64,000 nucleotides of DNA from Leptospiraceae bacterium (GCA_022402465.1 JAKRSH010000043.1:1-64000), one strand, 5' to 3'; shown: positions 36,930-47,882, counted from the first letter of the stretch. Program-made: numbers and translations. Notes: generated from the letters alone by a model not told the origin.

Positions 36930-38351
36930 TTGCTATTTAATTCTCTTCCTTACTTCTTCCTGTTTGCATTTACCTATCTGATTTATTGGAATGTAAACCA
37001 AACAGGCAAAAAGATAACAATTGTAATTGCATCTATCCTGTTTTATGCATATTTTAGCATACCATTTCTTTTTCATTTTATGGCTGTTGTTGTGGTGAAC
37101 TATTGGTATTCTGATTATCTTTGGAAGAAAAAGGCTAAACAAGAAGATACAGCCAAGTTTCTTAAAATTATTGTAGGTTTGAACTTAATCAATCTTGCAG
37201 TTTTTAAATATTTTTATTTTTTTACTGATTCACTTTACTATCTAACTAGAAGCCAATCTGTTAAAAGCTTTTCTATGGAGTGGGATATCCTTCTGCCACT
37301 TGCTATAAGTTTTTATACATTTCAATTGATAGCTCTTCAAGTTGATATCCACCGCGACCAAGCTAAAAATAGAATTTCTTTTTATGATTACTTCATTTTT
37401 ATTTTCTTTTTTCCTCAGCTAATTGCGGGACCCATTATGAGGACAGATAATTTCTTACCTCAACTGAATAGTCCTACCATAGATCCAGACCGAATGAAAA
37501 AAGGATTATTCCTAATTATAGGTGGACTCTTCAAGAAAGTCGTAATTGCAGAGAATGTTGCCACCATTATTTCCCCACTCTATCTTGCTCCTTCCCAATA
37601 TGATCCGTATTCTCTCTGGATCACCTTATTTGGATTTGCCTGCCAAGTTTATTGCGACTTCAGTGGTTATACAGATATCGCAAGAGGCTCAGCTAATCTA
37701 CTAGGTTACGAGATTCCTGAGAATTTTTATGGCCCTCTTCTTGCTAGTTCTATGCGAGATTTATTTACACGATGGCATGTTACTCTTTCTACTTGGCTTA
37801 GAGATTATATTTATATTCCATTAGGCGGTGGTAAGGCAAGTTTTGCAAGATCCAATTGGAATTTAGTGATCACGAACAGTTTAGGTGGACTCTGGCATGG
37901 AGCGAATATAAATTTCGTTTTCTGGGGAGCTTATTTAGGAAGTTTTATTGCTATAGAGCGTTGGCTCCTAAAAATCATTGGTAAGGATTCTTTCTTAGAT
38001 AATAAGCTATTAACCCCCTTCAAAATCATTCTCACTTTCGTTATTTTTTCTGTGTCAGGGATTTTCTTTCGATGCGGAGCAAATGGGATAGAAGCTGTCT
38101 CAGCGTCTATAGATTATTTTGTAGGACTTGTCCGATTCCCAGTGCAGGGTACCACCTTAGATAGGATAGATGAGATACTTAGTTTTTTAGTACTCACAAT
38201 GATCTTTAATGTTTTACAGAAGTATCCCTATTTTTATCAGAAATTAAAAAGATTCCAAGACATTCTCTTACCGATTTTTGGTGTAGTGATACTTTTATTA
38301 CTAGGAATCTTTGGCGAGAATGGGAAGGATTTTATCTATTTCCAATTCTAA
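36930..38351 (+). CDS. MBOAT family O-acyltransferase (AlgI-like)
   Basis: 473 residues, about 12 membrane segments. It starts with TTG immediately after the sppA TAA, with GGAG at 36919-36922 as ribosome site; the resulting MLFNSLPYFFLF is the usual AlgI-family opening. Signatures FFPQLIAGPIMR, CDFSGYTDIARG and GGLWHGANINF are present, with the catalytic His at 323. AlgI-type enzymes move acyl groups to exported sugars; no AlgJ/AlgX partner is here, so the acceptor is unknown. Being coupled to sppA is incidental or reflects the envelope setting. Confidence 0.88.
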   Translation: MLFNSLPYFFLFAFTYLIYWNVNQTGKKITIVIASILFYAYFSIPFLFHFMAVVVVNYWYSDYLWKKKAKQEDTAKFLKIIVGLNLINLAVFKYFYFFTDSLYYLTRSQSVKSFSMEWDILLPLAISFYTFQLIALQVDIHRDQAKNRISFYDYFIFIFFFPQLIAGPIMRTDNFLPQLNSPTIDPDRMKKGLFLIIGGLFKKVVIAENVATIISPLYLAPSQYDPYSLWITLFGFACQVYCDFSGYTDIARGSANLLGYEIPENFYGPLLASSMRDLFTRWHVTLSTWLRDYIYIPLGGGKASFARSNWNLVITNSLGGLWHGANINFVFWGAYLGSFIAIERWLLKIIGKDSFLDNKLLTPFKIILTFVIFSVSGIFFRCGANGIEAVSASIDYFVGLVRFPVQGTTLDRIDEILSFLVLTMIFNVLQKYPYFYQKLKRFQDILLPIFGVVILLLLGIFGENGKDFIYFQF

Positions 38352-38437
38352 TGAATAACTGAGGAACTGAGGAAGAATAGAAACTTCTTTATGCTCTGAT
38401 TTTAACGAATAATTTCCTAACAAAAGGTGGCAATCTT

Positions 38438-39178
38438 ATGATCATTAGAAAACGGTTTATTTCCTTTTTATTCCTCTCTTTTCTTAGCATCCCAAGTTAT
38501 GCCAAAGAATCTATTGTATCTATAAAGAATCCAGAAATAATAATTTCTGAACCTAATATCATCCTCAAACCAGATAGAAATGTAAAATCAGCAATCTATA
38601 AAAACTATATATACTCTAGCTTAGAATTTCAATCTGTGTATGGAAAGAACCCAAAGGAAGATGGAACTTTTGTATGCGAAGTTATTTCTGAAAAATCTCG
38701 AATAGAAAAGTCCAACAATAAACTTGAGTCCTCCCCAAGTGAAGGTTTCAAGTTCCTCGACGTACGATGCCGTATCCCCAAGAAAGAAATATTTGCTTAT
38801 CATAAATCTATTTTTGATTCCAATCCTGAGACTGCAAAAAACCAAGTTAGCTTTCTACTGAGTAAAATTGGCTGGGTAGCCTATAGGAACGATAAGGGTG
38901 TGTTGCACGAGGTTTTTAATTATGATAATGGACCAGATCCTATTATGGAAGGAAGCTATAGATTTATCCATGGAGAGAAAATGGGGTTTGCTAACTTAAA
39001 AGGAGAGGTTCTTATTCCAGCGGTGTATGACTGGGTGGAGCCTTTTGATAAGGATGAGGCGAAAGTATGCAATGGTTGTAAGAAAGTATATGAAGGGGAA
39101 CACTATACTGTAAAGGGCGGGGAATGGTTTAGTATCTCCCGTCCTAAAAAAAAGAATCCTGAAAAAATTAACCGTTAA
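38438..39178 (+). CDS. Exported protein with WG-repeat-like C-terminus
   Basis: 246 residues with a signal peptide (FISFLFLSFLSIPSYAKE). The C-terminal segment KMGFANLKGEVLIPAVYDWV matches the WG (KWG) beta repeat, and CNGC follows. WG repeats are found in surface or envelope proteins of unclear function. It ends 11 nt inside the convergent TPR-like gene. Confidence 0.75.
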   Translation: MIIRKRFISFLFLSFLSIPSYAKESIVSIKNPEIIISEPNIILKPDRNVKSAIYKNYIYSSLEFQSVYGKNPKEDGTFVCEVISEKSRIEKSNNKLESSPSEGFKFLDVRCRIPKKEIFAYHKSIFDSNPETAKNQVSFLLSKIGWVAYRNDKGVLHEVFNYDNGPDPIMEGSYRFIHGEKMGFANLKGEVLIPAVYDWVEPFDKDEAKVCNGCKKVYEGEHYTVKGGEWFSISRPKKKNPEKINR

Positions 39179-39647
39179 CAACCATTACTAAGCATGCATT
39201 TTTGTATTGATGAATACCATCATCAGCCATTTTTGCTTCTTTTTCATGATTTAATTTAAGATACAAATTTTTTGCTTTCTCTGCATGCTCTTTGGCATCA
39301 CAGGATGCTCCAAAACTATGCTCAGTCATAGAAGTAAGTAGTAGAATATTCGCATAACTTTTGGTAGAGTGAAGATTCAGACGTTCTCTTATACGTAGAC
39401 CTTGTCTGTAGTGCTTGATTGCATTATAATAATCTCTATCCAATTCTTCTTCATGTGCCATTTTAACCAATCGATTGGAAAGTTCAACTAGACTCTCATT
39501 ATCAAATCTTTCCATCAAGGAATTCACTTCATCCTCAACACTATCAAAATCATCGTTCGCTAAAAGACTAGCTGAGGCTTGGGGTGTAGTTAAAAATACT
39601 GCCAAAACAAGAGATAGGGTAAATAGAATAGTATTTGGTGATTTCAT
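39168..39647 (-). CDS. Exported TPR-like protein
   Basis: 159 residues with a signal peptide (MKSPNTILFTLSLVLAVFL, cleavage near ASA). The mature part has DRDYYNAIKHYRQGLRIRERL and a following helical pair, a TPR-type pattern. GAGGAA precedes the ATG. Its end overlaps the WG gene by 11 nt. No specific role. Confidence 0.7.
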   Translation of the reverse strand: MKSPNTILFTLSLVLAVFLTTPQASASLLANDDFDSVEDEVNSLMERFDNESLVELSNRLVKMAHEEELDRDYYNAIKHYRQGLRIRERLNLHSTKSYANILLLTSMTEHSFGASCDAKEHAEKAKNLYLKLNHEKEAKMADDGIHQYKNACLVMVVNG

Positions 39648-39928
39648 TGGCTTTCCTCTTACTATTGAATTGCAAGATCTATGCCAGATGGGATTTGCTG
39701 CTCTTAGAGATGGATGGCCTTAAAAGTAGATTTTGGAACCTTGGAAGGATTGAAATAATCTTGGCAATAGAACTTTTGCCTAGCAATAAAGGCAATGTGC
39801 TTAGAACTTATACATATTTCCAAGATGATCACCACAACAAAAGAAACCATTGAAGTAAATGATAGGAAAAAGAAAGGTTTAAGAAGAGAAACTAAAAAGG
39901 AAAATAATGCCGATCAGAGAACTTTCTC
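39648..39928. other. 281-bp gap with a weak small ORF
   Basis: No recognised gene. One plus-strand frame of 35 codons, Lys/Arg-rich, runs 39825-39932, but has no ribosome site; it is noted in the findings and not called. An inverted repeat TTGCCT/AGGCAA lies at 39776-39795. The divergent-side leader of the TPR gene also lies here. Confidence 0.45.
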
Positions 39929-42349
39929 CTAATCTTTGCCAATTTCCTCTTCAGTGAATTCGTATTCATTCTTCAAGAAATCCATAATATCCATAGATCG
40001 GTAGTGGTCTCTGTCGCCGTCACATTGGCGATTCCCTGGAACTGCTAAGGTTCTGCCACCAATAGTAATAGGTTTCAAATACAAATTGCTGCCTCCAGGA
40101 CAATTTACATTCGGTGCAAGTCCATTGAATCCGCAGACACCACCTTTGACAACATCCTCAGGGACAGGGTCTGGATTATCTTTGAAAGATGGATAGTTCT
40201 TACCCTCATAAAATCGTCGGTAGACCCTTCCCCATATAGGAGCTGAAAGTGCTGCTGCAGTCTGACCCTTTCCCAAAGAAAGCGAACTCTTATCGAATCC
40301 CATGTATACAACTGATGTCAATTCAGGATCGAATCCGCAATACCAAGCATTGGTATAAGAAGAGGTAGATCCCGTCTTCCCACCAGATTCTCCTTTGTAT
40401 CTCGCACCAAATTGGTCTCCGCGAAGAGCAGCAGTTGGTGTTCCACCATTCGCAACCCCTATTAACATTTGTTTAATAATATAAGCAGTTCCCTCTGGAA
40501 TTATTTGAATGCTTCCATCTTCCGTCTGCCTTGCTAGTTCTACACGAATTTCTTGTTCTTTGTTTAATAGTATGTTACCACTTTGATCAACCACATAACG
40601 AACAGTAAATGGAATTACATTCTTTCCACGATTGGCAAGTATAGAGTATCCCGTTGCCATTTCATAAGGTGTTAACTCTGCCACACCCAAGGCTAAGGCC
40701 GGACCCGTTGGGAAACGTTGTTTGGGAACCTTGGTTACTTTGCTTGCAAAATCAATAACAGCATCAACTCCAGCTCGAAGAAGAACTTGAACCGAAACTA
40801 TATTCAAAGACAAACTCAGAGCTCTGTTCAAAGGAACCATTCCACGAAAATCACCCGAAATATCTTGGGGTGACCAACCCTCACCCTCTTCTGTAATCGT
40901 TGTTAAAGGAGCATCCATAAGACCCGTTCCAGATCCTACTGCACGTTCATTGATTCCCGCTGCATAGACAAAAGGCTTGAATGCAGAACCTGTCTGCCGC
41001 CTAGCTTGCATAGCGCGATTGAATTGGTTCTTGGGAGTAAATTTAGAACCACCTACCATGGTCGTGATGTAGCCGGTTCTATGGTCAATCGTTATAAAAG
41101 CACCCTCTACATGAAGATTACGAGAAAAAACTGCTGAGAGCTTCTTGAATTCTTTGATACCAGAATGCACATTTTCTGTTGGAGTTAAAATACTCAGTAA
41201 TTCCATAGAATCGGAAAGATTCCCTTCTAAAGCTTGGCGAAACAATTGTTTCTCATCTAGACTAGTAATGAAAGGTACACCAACTGGAAAAATTGACCCG
41301 AACAAATTGTACAAACCAACCAAAGATTTGTCAGCACCACCAACGTAGCGATTGCTTACACCAAAAGAAACCTTATCTTGTTCTTTCAAAGCAATTCGCA
41401 ATTCTTCTTCAACAATTTCTTGTTTCTTGATATCTACAGTCGTATAAACTTTTAGACCACCAGAATAAACAAGTTCATCGCCAAGCTCTTTTTCTAAATT
41501 GTAACGAACCCATTCTGTAAAATACGGTGCTCTGTTTAATCTTGTTCCTCTTGTAGACCTTGAGGGAGATTGGGTAATAACAACAGGCCAATACCTTTTC
41601 CAGAAATCCTTGTGAAGAATGTTTACACTATCCTCAGAAATGTATCCATACTTAGCCATAAGTCGGAGCACATCTTTATGTGCCGACATTGCTATATCAG
41701 GATTTTTAAAAGGGGAATATTTTACAGGTGCCTTAGGAAGTCTTGCTAGTAAGGCTGCTTCAGCAATATCCAAGTCTCGAACATCCTTTTGAAAGTATAC
41801 CGAGGCAGCAGAAGAGAGCCCTGTTGTTCCATGACCAAGATAGATAAGATTGAAATATACTTCTAAAATTTCATCTTTGGCATATTCTTGCTCGATTTGC
41901 AGAGTAAGAAGTGCTTCTATAAATTTTCGTGCGAAGGTTTTCTTGCGATCTTGTAAAATTGTTTTGGCAAGCTGCTGGGTTAGTGTTGAACCACCTTGAA
42001 CTATCCTTAAATTAACAAGGTTCACGAGGCTTGCTCGAATAATCGCTTTAAAATCAATTCCAAAATGATTGTAAAAATTATCGTCTTCAACTGAAAGAAA
42101 TGCATTCACAACATGGGGAGGGATATCCTCAAATTTCAAGAGCTCTTGCTTGTGGCGATAGAGCTCGGCATACATGATTCCATTGATGTCATACAATTTA
42201 GTAGGTGTTGTTGGTTGGTAAGTTGCAAGCTTTGTGAGCTCCTTACCTTCAGATACCTCAGCAATAATATAACCGAAGAATAAACCACCTAATACTGCTA
42301 TTGTGAAAAATATTCCTAAAGTAATAGAAAGTTTCTTACTATCGTTCAT
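39929..42349 (-). CDS. Penicillin-binding protein 1A (bifunctional)
   Basis: 806 residues. One N-terminal membrane anchor (about 8-29), then a glycosyltransferase domain ([24 protein letters not shown]) and a transpeptidase domain with the acylated Ser455 in SAFK, SLN and KTG ([19 protein letters not shown]). It polymerises and cross-links peptidoglycan outside the inner membrane. The MBL gene lies upstream on the same strand, 16 nt away. Sequence is complete and all motifs are intact. Confidence 0.95.
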   Translation of the reverse strand: MNDSKKLSITLGIFFTIAVLGGLFFGYIIAEVSEGKELTKLATYQPTTPTKLYDINGIMYAELYRHKQELLKFEDIPPHVVNAFLSVEDDNFYNHFGIDFKAIIRASLVNLVNLRIVQGGSTLTQQLAKTILQDRKKTFARKFIEALLTLQIEQEYAKDEILEVYFNLIYLGHGTTGLSSAASVYFQKDVRDLDIAEAALLARLPKAPVKYSPFKNPDIAMSAHKDVLRLMAKYGYISEDSVNILHKDFWKRYWPVVITQSPSRSTRGTRLNRAPYFTEWVRYNLEKELGDELVYSGGLKVYTTVDIKKQEIVEEELRIALKEQDKVSFGVSNRYVGGADKSLVGLYNLFGSIFPVGVPFITSLDEKQLFRQALEGNLSDSMELLSILTPTENVHSGIKEFKKLSAVFSRNLHVEGAFITIDHRTGYITTMVGGSKFTPKNQFNRAMQARRQTGSAFKPFVYAAGINERAVGSGTGLMDAPLTTITEEGEGWSPQDISGDFRGMVPLNRALSLSLNIVSVQVLLRAGVDAVIDFASKVTKVPKQRFPTGPALALGVAELTPYEMATGYSILANRGKNVIPFTVRYVVDQSGNILLNKEQEIRVELARQTEDGSIQIIPEGTAYIIKQMLIGVANGGTPTAALRGDQFGARYKGESGGKTGSTSSYTNAWYCGFDPELTSVVYMGFDKSSLSLGKGQTAAALSAPIWGRVYRRFYEGKNYPSFKDNPDPVPEDVVKGGVCGFNGLAPNVNCPGGSNLYLKPITIGGRTLAVPGNRQCDGDRDHYRSMDIMDFLKNEYEFTEEEIGKD

Positions 42350-42365
42350 AAATACCTAATAAAAC

Positions 42366-43325
42366 TTAAATTTTAAAACTCATTCCTTCTCTTGCAAGAT
42401 GGATTTTAACTTTGCTGCTTTGCAGATGACTCTTGTGCTCTAGTGCTTCTTCCCAAATTCCAAAAACCTTCTTATCATCATAAGCTGGTTCATGGTGGGT
42501 TAAAACAAGATTCTTCACCTTCCACTGAGTAGCAATATTTACAGCCATAGTATAAGCTGTATGTCCCCAATCGAATTTGGCAAAGGATTCATCAAGGGTA
42601 TATTGAGAGTCTAGAACCAAAAGTTCAACCTTCTCAAAAAATGTAGAAATCCCACGAATGTATTCTAAATCTTCTCCTGTGAATTCAGCATCTGTTGCAA
42701 AAATAAATCGTTTGTTATTCTCTATAAATTTATAAGCATAGGAATTCCCCGGATGCTTTAAAGGATGAACCTCTACTTGCACATTACCATCCTCTAAGTC
42801 GAGTACATCTCCTGGTTGAAAAAGGTGAAACTCCTTCTTCGATGAAGTAGAATGAAATGTGATAGGGAAATATTCCTTATCCATCTGTCGAATCAGTCTA
42901 TCTTCTAAATCTTGGTAGGGGGAATGGAAACGAATCGTTACATTTGGAAAGTAAATGGGCTTGAAAAACGGAATCGCTTGAATGTGATCCCAGTGTGTAT
43001 GTGTAATAAAGACGTCAAGAAGGAAGTTTTCTTTACTGCTTAAGATCTTAGGGACCAAGTCATCTCCCAGGGATCTTGCTCCTGTACCAAAATCTATAAC
43101 GAAGGTTTTGCCAGAGTCAGATACAACGGAGACACAGGTCGTATCACCTCCAGCCGTATAGCGAAGATGCGGCGGAAGTGTCTGCCAGAAAGATTTCAAA
43201 TCTCCTGTTTTGGAAAAACTAGAATGGGAAAAATGGTGCAGGATTTCTAAGGCTTTTTCCTTATATTCTTTATTTTTTAAAGGAGCTGGAATGGAACCCC
43301 TTACACCATGTAGCGTGACTTTCAC
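42366..43325 (-). CDS. Metallo-beta-lactamase-fold hydrolase
   Basis: 319 residues, cytoplasmic. The metal site THTHWDHIQ gives His109, His111, Asp113 and His114; GGDTTCV at the N-terminal side and ATDAEF, DWGHTAY and LTHHEP complete the pattern. Similar proteins act as phosphodiesterases on cyclic nucleotides, phosphonates or RNA. It is the first gene of a pair with the PBP1A gene, but no common role is obvious. The first 20 residues (MKVTLHGVRGSIPAP) are typical for this subfamily. Confidence 0.85.
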   Translation of the reverse strand: MKVTLHGVRGSIPAPLKNKEYKEKALEILHHFSHSSFSKTGDLKSFWQTLPPHLRYTAGGDTTCVSVVSDSGKTFVIDFGTGARSLGDDLVPKILSSKENFLLDVFITHTHWDHIQAIPFFKPIYFPNVTIRFHSPYQDLEDRLIRQMDKEYFPITFHSTSSKKEFHLFQPGDVLDLEDGNVQVEVHPLKHPGNSYAYKFIENNKRFIFATDAEFTGEDLEYIRGISTFFEKVELLVLDSQYTLDESFAKFDWGHTAYTMAVNIATQWKVKNLVLTHHEPAYDDKKVFGIWEEALEHKSHLQSSKVKIHLAREGMSFKI

Positions 43326-43410
43326 TAACTACAAGGTAAATCCAACATGCTTCTAAAGTCACTCAGAAAATGGATTTGCAGAATCCAGAAATACTTCAAA
43401 TTCTGGTATT

Positions 43411-44232
43411 ATGGCTTCAAATTATGGCTACCAAACTCGTTTTGGACCAGAACTCACTCCCCTTGTTCGTAATCTTATTATTATCAATGTTGCTATCTTT
43501 ATTCTGCAATTTATTTCTGGAACTTTACTGCACCGATCTTTTCTAGAGCCAATTTTTGCCTTAAATCCAGAAAAAGTTTCCGATTTTTGGATCTGGCAAT
43601 TGCTCACTTATAGCTTTTTGCATGCTGATTTCTTCCACATTCTCTTTAATATGTTTTCTCTTTGGATGTTTGGTTCAGAACTAGAAAGCACCTGGGGCTC
43701 AGATATTTTTCTCAAGGGCTATCTTTTTGCGGCAAGCCTAGGTGGAGTTCTCACTTACCTAGTACACTTTTGGTGGCCACAAGGAATCGTTTTGGGAGCT
43801 TCGGGAGGCATCTATGGTTTATTGGTTGCCTTTGCAATGATTTGGCCCAATCGAGAGATTTTGTTTATGGCAATCTTTCCTCTAAAGGCAAAGTATTTTG
43901 TTATTATCATTATGCTCATGCTTGCCTTCTCTGGTGGAGGTGGACACATTGCACACTTTGCTCATGCAGGTGGAGCCTTGGGAGGATTTCTATTCGTACG
44001 CTATTTTGATTTCTTTAGGAACTTCTTGAATTGGAATTTTTCTATAAGTCGAAGTATCCAAAGAAGAAAAATGCGAAAGTACCAAGAAGAAATGGATATG
44101 AGAGTGAACGCCAAGACTCGGGTGGATGAACTCTTAGATAAAATTTCTAAGCAAGGAATGAATTCACTCACTCGCAAAGAAAAGAAATTTCTGAATGAAG
44201 CATCTACAAAATACTTCAACGACAAGAATTAA
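43411..44232 (+). CDS. Rhomboid family intramembrane serine protease
   Basis: 273 residues, six membrane segments. Catalytic Ser131 lies in GASGGIYG and His185 in HAGGALGG; the HILFNMFSLW segment with its Asn forms part of the oxyanion region. Rhomboids cut transmembrane substrates. A Lys/Arg-rich cytoplasmic tail of about 60 residues follows. Substrates are unknown. The lipoate ligase gene starts 8 nt downstream. Confidence 0.9.
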   Translation: MASNYGYQTRFGPELTPLVRNLIIINVAIFILQFISGTLLHRSFLEPIFALNPEKVSDFWIWQLLTYSFLHADFFHILFNMFSLWMFGSELESTWGSDIFLKGYLFAASLGGVLTYLVHFWWPQGIVLGASGGIYGLLVAFAMIWPNREILFMAIFPLKAKYFVIIIMLMLAFSGGGGHIAHFAHAGGALGGFLFVRYFDFFRNFLNWNFSISRSIQRRKMRKYQEEMDMRVNAKTRVDELLDKISKQGMNSLTRKEKKFLNEASTKYFNDKN

Positions 44233-44240
44233 TACATCGC

Positions 44241-45143
44241 TTGGGATTTTTTCTCTTCAACCAAATAAGTATTCGTGATCCCTACACGCAAATAGCCTGG
44301 GAGGAAGCACTTGCCCTGAGCATGAGAAAATTCGGGATCAAATATGGCATCCGCTTATGGCGCAATCTTCCCACTCTCGTTCTTGGCATCAGTGAAAAGG
44401 AAAATGAAACAATAGAGAACTCTTATCTTAAAGAATTTCAATTTGCATTTAGAAAATCCTATCAAGGTAAATTGCAATCGACTCCATGCAATAAAAAATT
44501 TCCAAATCTATCTTCTGCTTGGATAGCAAGACGAGCTTCTGGCGGTGGGACTGTTTTTCAAAATTCGACCAGCAATTTAAATTTTAGCTTATTCTTGGAT
44601 ATCGCAGATAAGCAAGAACTCTATCCTGTTCAAAATTCATACAATTTCTTGCTTGGTGTTGTTATCCAAGCACTCGCTAAGCAAAAAATAACAGCCATAA
44701 GTGCAGGCAAATCAGACCTGAGCATTAAAATGCCAAATGCAAGCCTTAGAAAAATTTCGGGAAATGCTCAATTTAGAAAGAAAGATATTATCGTTCAACA
44801 TGGTACTCTGATTTTGGATGAATCTCTTTTTCAAGAAATTGAAAGATACCAATTGCATCCACCAGAAGAACCAGAATACCGAGCAAAGAGAACTCATAGA
44901 GATTTTCTTGCAGCCATTGAATCGCCCCTCGATGCAAATCAATTTGGCAAAGATTTACTGAATCTTCTTTCGCAAAGCAAGCTTGCCGATCTTCCCTCAG
45001 AAAAGAATTTATCCCTAAGTTCCGAAAATATAAATAATACAAAGAATTTTGCCTTTCTTAAAGAATCGCTCAGGCTCCGCAAAACTCTCATGCTCCAGAA
45101 ATACAGTGACAACAATTGGCTTTGGAAAACCCAATCTGAATAA
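44241..45143 (+). CDS. lplA: Lipoate-protein ligase
   Basis: 300 residues, TTG start. Motif RRASGGGTVFQ and the catalytic Lys171 in KISGNAQFRKKDIIVQHGTLIL are those of LplA-type ligases. The enzyme attaches lipoate or octanoate via an acyl-adenylate, or may act as an amidotransferase. The genome thus has both LipB (15.9 kb) and a ligase. An insertion of about 20 residues (LKEF...CNKKFPNL) before the first motif is unusual. The start codon is unsure because no good ribosome site is seen. Confidence 0.85.
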   Translation: MGFFLFNQISIRDPYTQIAWEEALALSMRKFGIKYGIRLWRNLPTLVLGISEKENETIENSYLKEFQFAFRKSYQGKLQSTPCNKKFPNLSSAWIARRASGGGTVFQNSTSNLNFSLFLDIADKQELYPVQNSYNFLLGVVIQALAKQKITAISAGKSDLSIKMPNASLRKISGNAQFRKKDIIVQHGTLILDESLFQEIERYQLHPPEEPEYRAKRTHRDFLAAIESPLDANQFGKDLLNLLSQSKLADLPSEKNLSLSSENINNTKNFAFLKESLRLRKTLMLQKYSDNNWLWKTQSE

Positions 45144-45186
45144 TTTTCTTCTTGCTAGATTCAAGCCAAAGTTGGAAATTTAATTC

Positions 45187-45486
45187 ATGATTTTAAGTTT
45201 TGTATGGGGAATGACTACATTCATTTTGGCATACTTTTGTTACCAAAATTCAAAATCCCTCCAAATTAGATTGAGCGAAACCTTGCGTCTAGCTATGGTT
45301 CGCCATAGTACGAAAGAGGATTGGTTGGGGATTTTATTTCTTGTTTTTCTAATTTTTGCACCACTGGTAATTGGTTTTACCTTTTATCTTCAATCGGATG
45401 CAAATGTAGTTGTCGTTTTGGCTTTTTTGATCTGGACCTACCAATGGATCAAGGCAATTTGGAACTCAAGCATCGAAACTGAATGA
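45187..45486 (+). CDS. Small membrane protein, about three segments
   Basis: 99 residues with hydrophobic stretches at about 1-18, 47-67 and 72-92. No family recognised. It lies alone between the lipoate ligase gene and etfB, and a 69-bp gap separates it from etfB. Confidence 0.6.
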   Translation: MILSFVWGMTTFILAYFCYQNSKSLQIRLSETLRLAMVRHSTKEDWLGILFLVFLIFAPLVIGFTFYLQSDANVVVVLAFLIWTYQWIKAIWNSSIETE

Positions 45487-45555
45487 AAAAAAGTCTTCCC
45501 TCCTATACTTAGTATTGAAATCTGGAAATTGTAATAAAACCAACGGGGTTAATGA

Positions 45556-46317
45556 ATGAAAATCGTAGTTCTAGTCAAACAGGTTCCTGATACGGAAACC
45601 AATATCAAGGTTGGTGACAAGGCCATCAACGAAGCCGGTGTAAAGTGGATTATTTCCCCCTACGATGAATTTGCAATCGAGGAAGGAATTCGTATTCGTG
45701 AGAAAAATGGTGGAGAAGTTGTAGCTGTCTCCGTAGGACCAGACCGTGTTGTAGAAGCACTTCGAACTGCTTATGCAATGGGTGTTGATCGTGCTGTTCA
45801 GATTAAAGTGGATGATTACAATACTTTTGATAGCGCATACACCTCAGAGGTACTAGCAAATTTTGCGAAAGCTGAAAATGCTGATCTAGTTATCGGTGGA
45901 AGACAATCCATAGATACTGACAGCTCACAAGTAGCTATTCAAATCGCAGAACGTATGTCAGCTGCACATATCGCTATGGCATTAAAATTAGAAATCAGTG
46001 GAAACACAATTAAAGCCACCAAAGAAATCGATGGTGGAACTGCGAATGTAGAAGCTTCTACTCCAGCGGTTGTAACTGCTCAAAAAGGCTTAAATGAACC
46101 AAGATATCCTTCTCTAAAAGGTATCATGACTGCTAAGAAGAAGCCTATCGAAACAAAAACTCCTGCTGATCTAGGCGTTACCGCAGGTAAAATTGAAGTT
46201 GTATCTCTTGAGCCCCCTCCACCACGTATTGCTGGTAGAAAATTGGATGCAGGTGATGCGGCAGGATTTGCAAGCCAATTAGTAAAAGCTCTCAGAGAAG
46301 AAGCTAAGGTAATCTAA
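45556..46317 (+). CDS. etfB: Electron transfer flavoprotein beta subunit
   Basis: 253 residues. MKIVVLVKQVPDTE and VIGGRQSIDTDSSQVAIQIAE are ETF-beta signatures. It carries AMP and, with EtfA, passes electrons from acyl-CoA dehydrogenases to the quinone pool. Etf-QO is not in this window. etfA follows after 11 nt with an AAGGAGA ribosome site. Confidence 0.95.
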   Translation: MKIVVLVKQVPDTETNIKVGDKAINEAGVKWIISPYDEFAIEEGIRIREKNGGEVVAVSVGPDRVVEALRTAYAMGVDRAVQIKVDDYNTFDSAYTSEVLANFAKAENADLVIGGRQSIDTDSSQVAIQIAERMSAAHIAMALKLEISGNTIKATKEIDGGTANVEASTPAVVTAQKGLNEPRYPSLKGIMTAKKKPIETKTPADLGVTAGKIEVVSLEPPPPRIAGRKLDAGDAAGFASQLVKALREEAKVI

Positions 46318-46328
46318 GGAGAATCCAA

Positions 46329-47288
46329 ATGAGTAATGTATTAATCGTAGGCGAAACTAAAAACGGAGAACTAAAAAAGATCTCCAAGGAACTAAGCACT
46401 GCTGGTCGTAAGATTGCAGATGCATTAGGTGGTAAAGTTATAGCTCTTGTTATCGATGATAAGTCTGATGCAATTTCTGGTGAATTAAAAGCCGTTGGTG
46501 CTGATGTTATTGTCAATGCTAAAGCAAGTGAATTCAATCCAGAAGGATTTGCGAATATAGTAAGTGCTGTCGCAAAAGCAAAATCAGCTACCATCATCCT
46601 AATGCCACACACTCCGCAAGGAAAAGATTATTCTCCTCGAGTTGCCATTAAATGCAATGCAGGTATCATTGCTGATACTGTAGGACTTAGTGTAGATGGT
46701 GGTAAAGTTGTTGGTAAGAAGCCAATTTACTCTGGTAAAGCCTATGGCAATTTTAAACTAACATCCGATGTTCAAATCTTTACAGTAAGACCTAACTCTC
46801 AAGAAGTTATTGAGAAAGCTGGTGAAGGAGTTGTAGAGGCTTCTAGCGAAGGATTTGGTGATGTAAAAGTGAAGACTATTTCTACTGATGCATCTGGTGG
46901 ATCCAAAGTTCAACTAACAGAAGCTTCTATCATCGTCTCTGGTGGTCGTGGAATCAAAGGACCAGAAAACTGGCCTATCCTACAAGATTTAGCAGATACC
47001 TTGGGTGCAGCACTTGGCGCATCTAGAGCAACTGTGGATGCTGGTTGGATTCCTCACTCTCACCAAGTAGGACAGACTGGTAAGACTGTGTCTCCGAATT
47101 GTTACATTGCCTGTGGAATTTCAGGAGCCATCCAACACTTAGCTGGTATGGGTTCATCGAAATACATAGTCGCAATCAACAAAGATGGTGATGCGCCTAT
47201 TTTCAAAGTAGCGACTTATGGTGTAGTTGCTGATTTATTTGAAGTAGTTCCAGCCTTAACTGCTGAATTCAAAAAAGTTTTAGGTTAA
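46329..47288 (+). CDS. etfA: Electron transfer flavoprotein alpha subunit
   Basis: 319 residues. The FAD-binding C-terminal segment contains [40 protein letters not shown] and [13 protein letters not shown]. It forms the FAD-holding partner of EtfB. lolA starts 6 nt after the stop, so the operon continues. Confidence 0.95.
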   Translation: MSNVLIVGETKNGELKKISKELSTAGRKIADALGGKVIALVIDDKSDAISGELKAVGADVIVNAKASEFNPEGFANIVSAVAKAKSATIILMPHTPQGKDYSPRVAIKCNAGIIADTVGLSVDGGKVVGKKPIYSGKAYGNFKLTSDVQIFTVRPNSQEVIEKAGEGVVEASSEGFGDVKVKTISTDASGGSKVQLTEASIIVSGGRGIKGPENWPILQDLADTLGAALGASRATVDAGWIPHSHQVGQTGKTVSPNCYIACGISGAIQHLAGMGSSKYIVAINKDGDAPIFKVATYGVVADLFEVVPALTAEFKKVLG

Positions 47289-47294
47289 ACTAAC

Positions 47295-47882
47295 ATGTCC
47301 CGTAGACCTCGAATCCTGCTATGGATAGGGTTATTCCTCATCATGGGAGGAAGTCTACGGGATATCCATTCCCAGTCCAATTCAAATCTCTCCTCCCTAC
47401 TTGCTGCAATGAATTCCTTTGATTCATTTCGTGCAAATATTACATTAAATGGATCTCTAACAGGAACTCTCTCCTACAAAAGACCTGGCAATCTTCATAT
47501 CAAATTCTCCGATGGTCGTGTTATTTCGGCAAATGGGAAAACACTTTGGTTCTATTCTCCTGACCGTGGAATCGCCGCCAAACAAGATTTAAAAGGAAGC
47601 AGCTCAGGACTTTCAGGACTTCTCTCTGGCTACGAGGATATCTCTGCTGGACGATCGGTAAAATTAAAATCCGAATCCAAAAGATACAGTGAAATCTCTA
47701 TAGCTCTTTCTGAATCCAATCTACCCAAATCCATTCGCATGAAACCATCTGGTAGCACAGAATCTACAGAGATTATTTTCAGTGGGATAGCAACAAACAT
47801 TGGATTAACTTCCAGCTTGTTTAATTTTCAACCTCCTAGCAGTTCCCTCATTGTGGAAAATCCACTCAACCAAAAGGAATAA
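47295..47882 (+). CDS. lolA: LolA-like outer-membrane lipoprotein carrier protein
   Basis: 195 residues with a signal peptide (LLWIGLFLIMGGSL). The beta-barrel-like half contains GTLSYKRPGNLHIKFSDGR and SANGKTLWFYSPD, the LolA core. It carries lipoproteins through the periplasm; Leptospira makes very many lipoproteins. Its last codons carry the AAAAGGA ribosome site of the next gene. Confidence 0.8.
   Translation: MSRRPRILLWIGLFLIMGGSLRDIHSQSNSNLSSLLAAMNSFDSFRANITLNGSLTGTLSYKRPGNLHIKFSDGRVISANGKTLWFYSPDRGIAAKQDLKGSSSGLSGLLSGYEDISAGRSVKLKSESKRYSEISIALSESNLPKSIRMKPSGSTESTEIIFSGIATNIGLTSSLFNFQPPSSSLIVENPLNQKE

Noticed and set aside
39776-39795. TTGCCT/AGGCAA stem as a terminator for PBP1A
   Set aside because: Only 6 bp, an 8-nt loop and no T-run on either strand.
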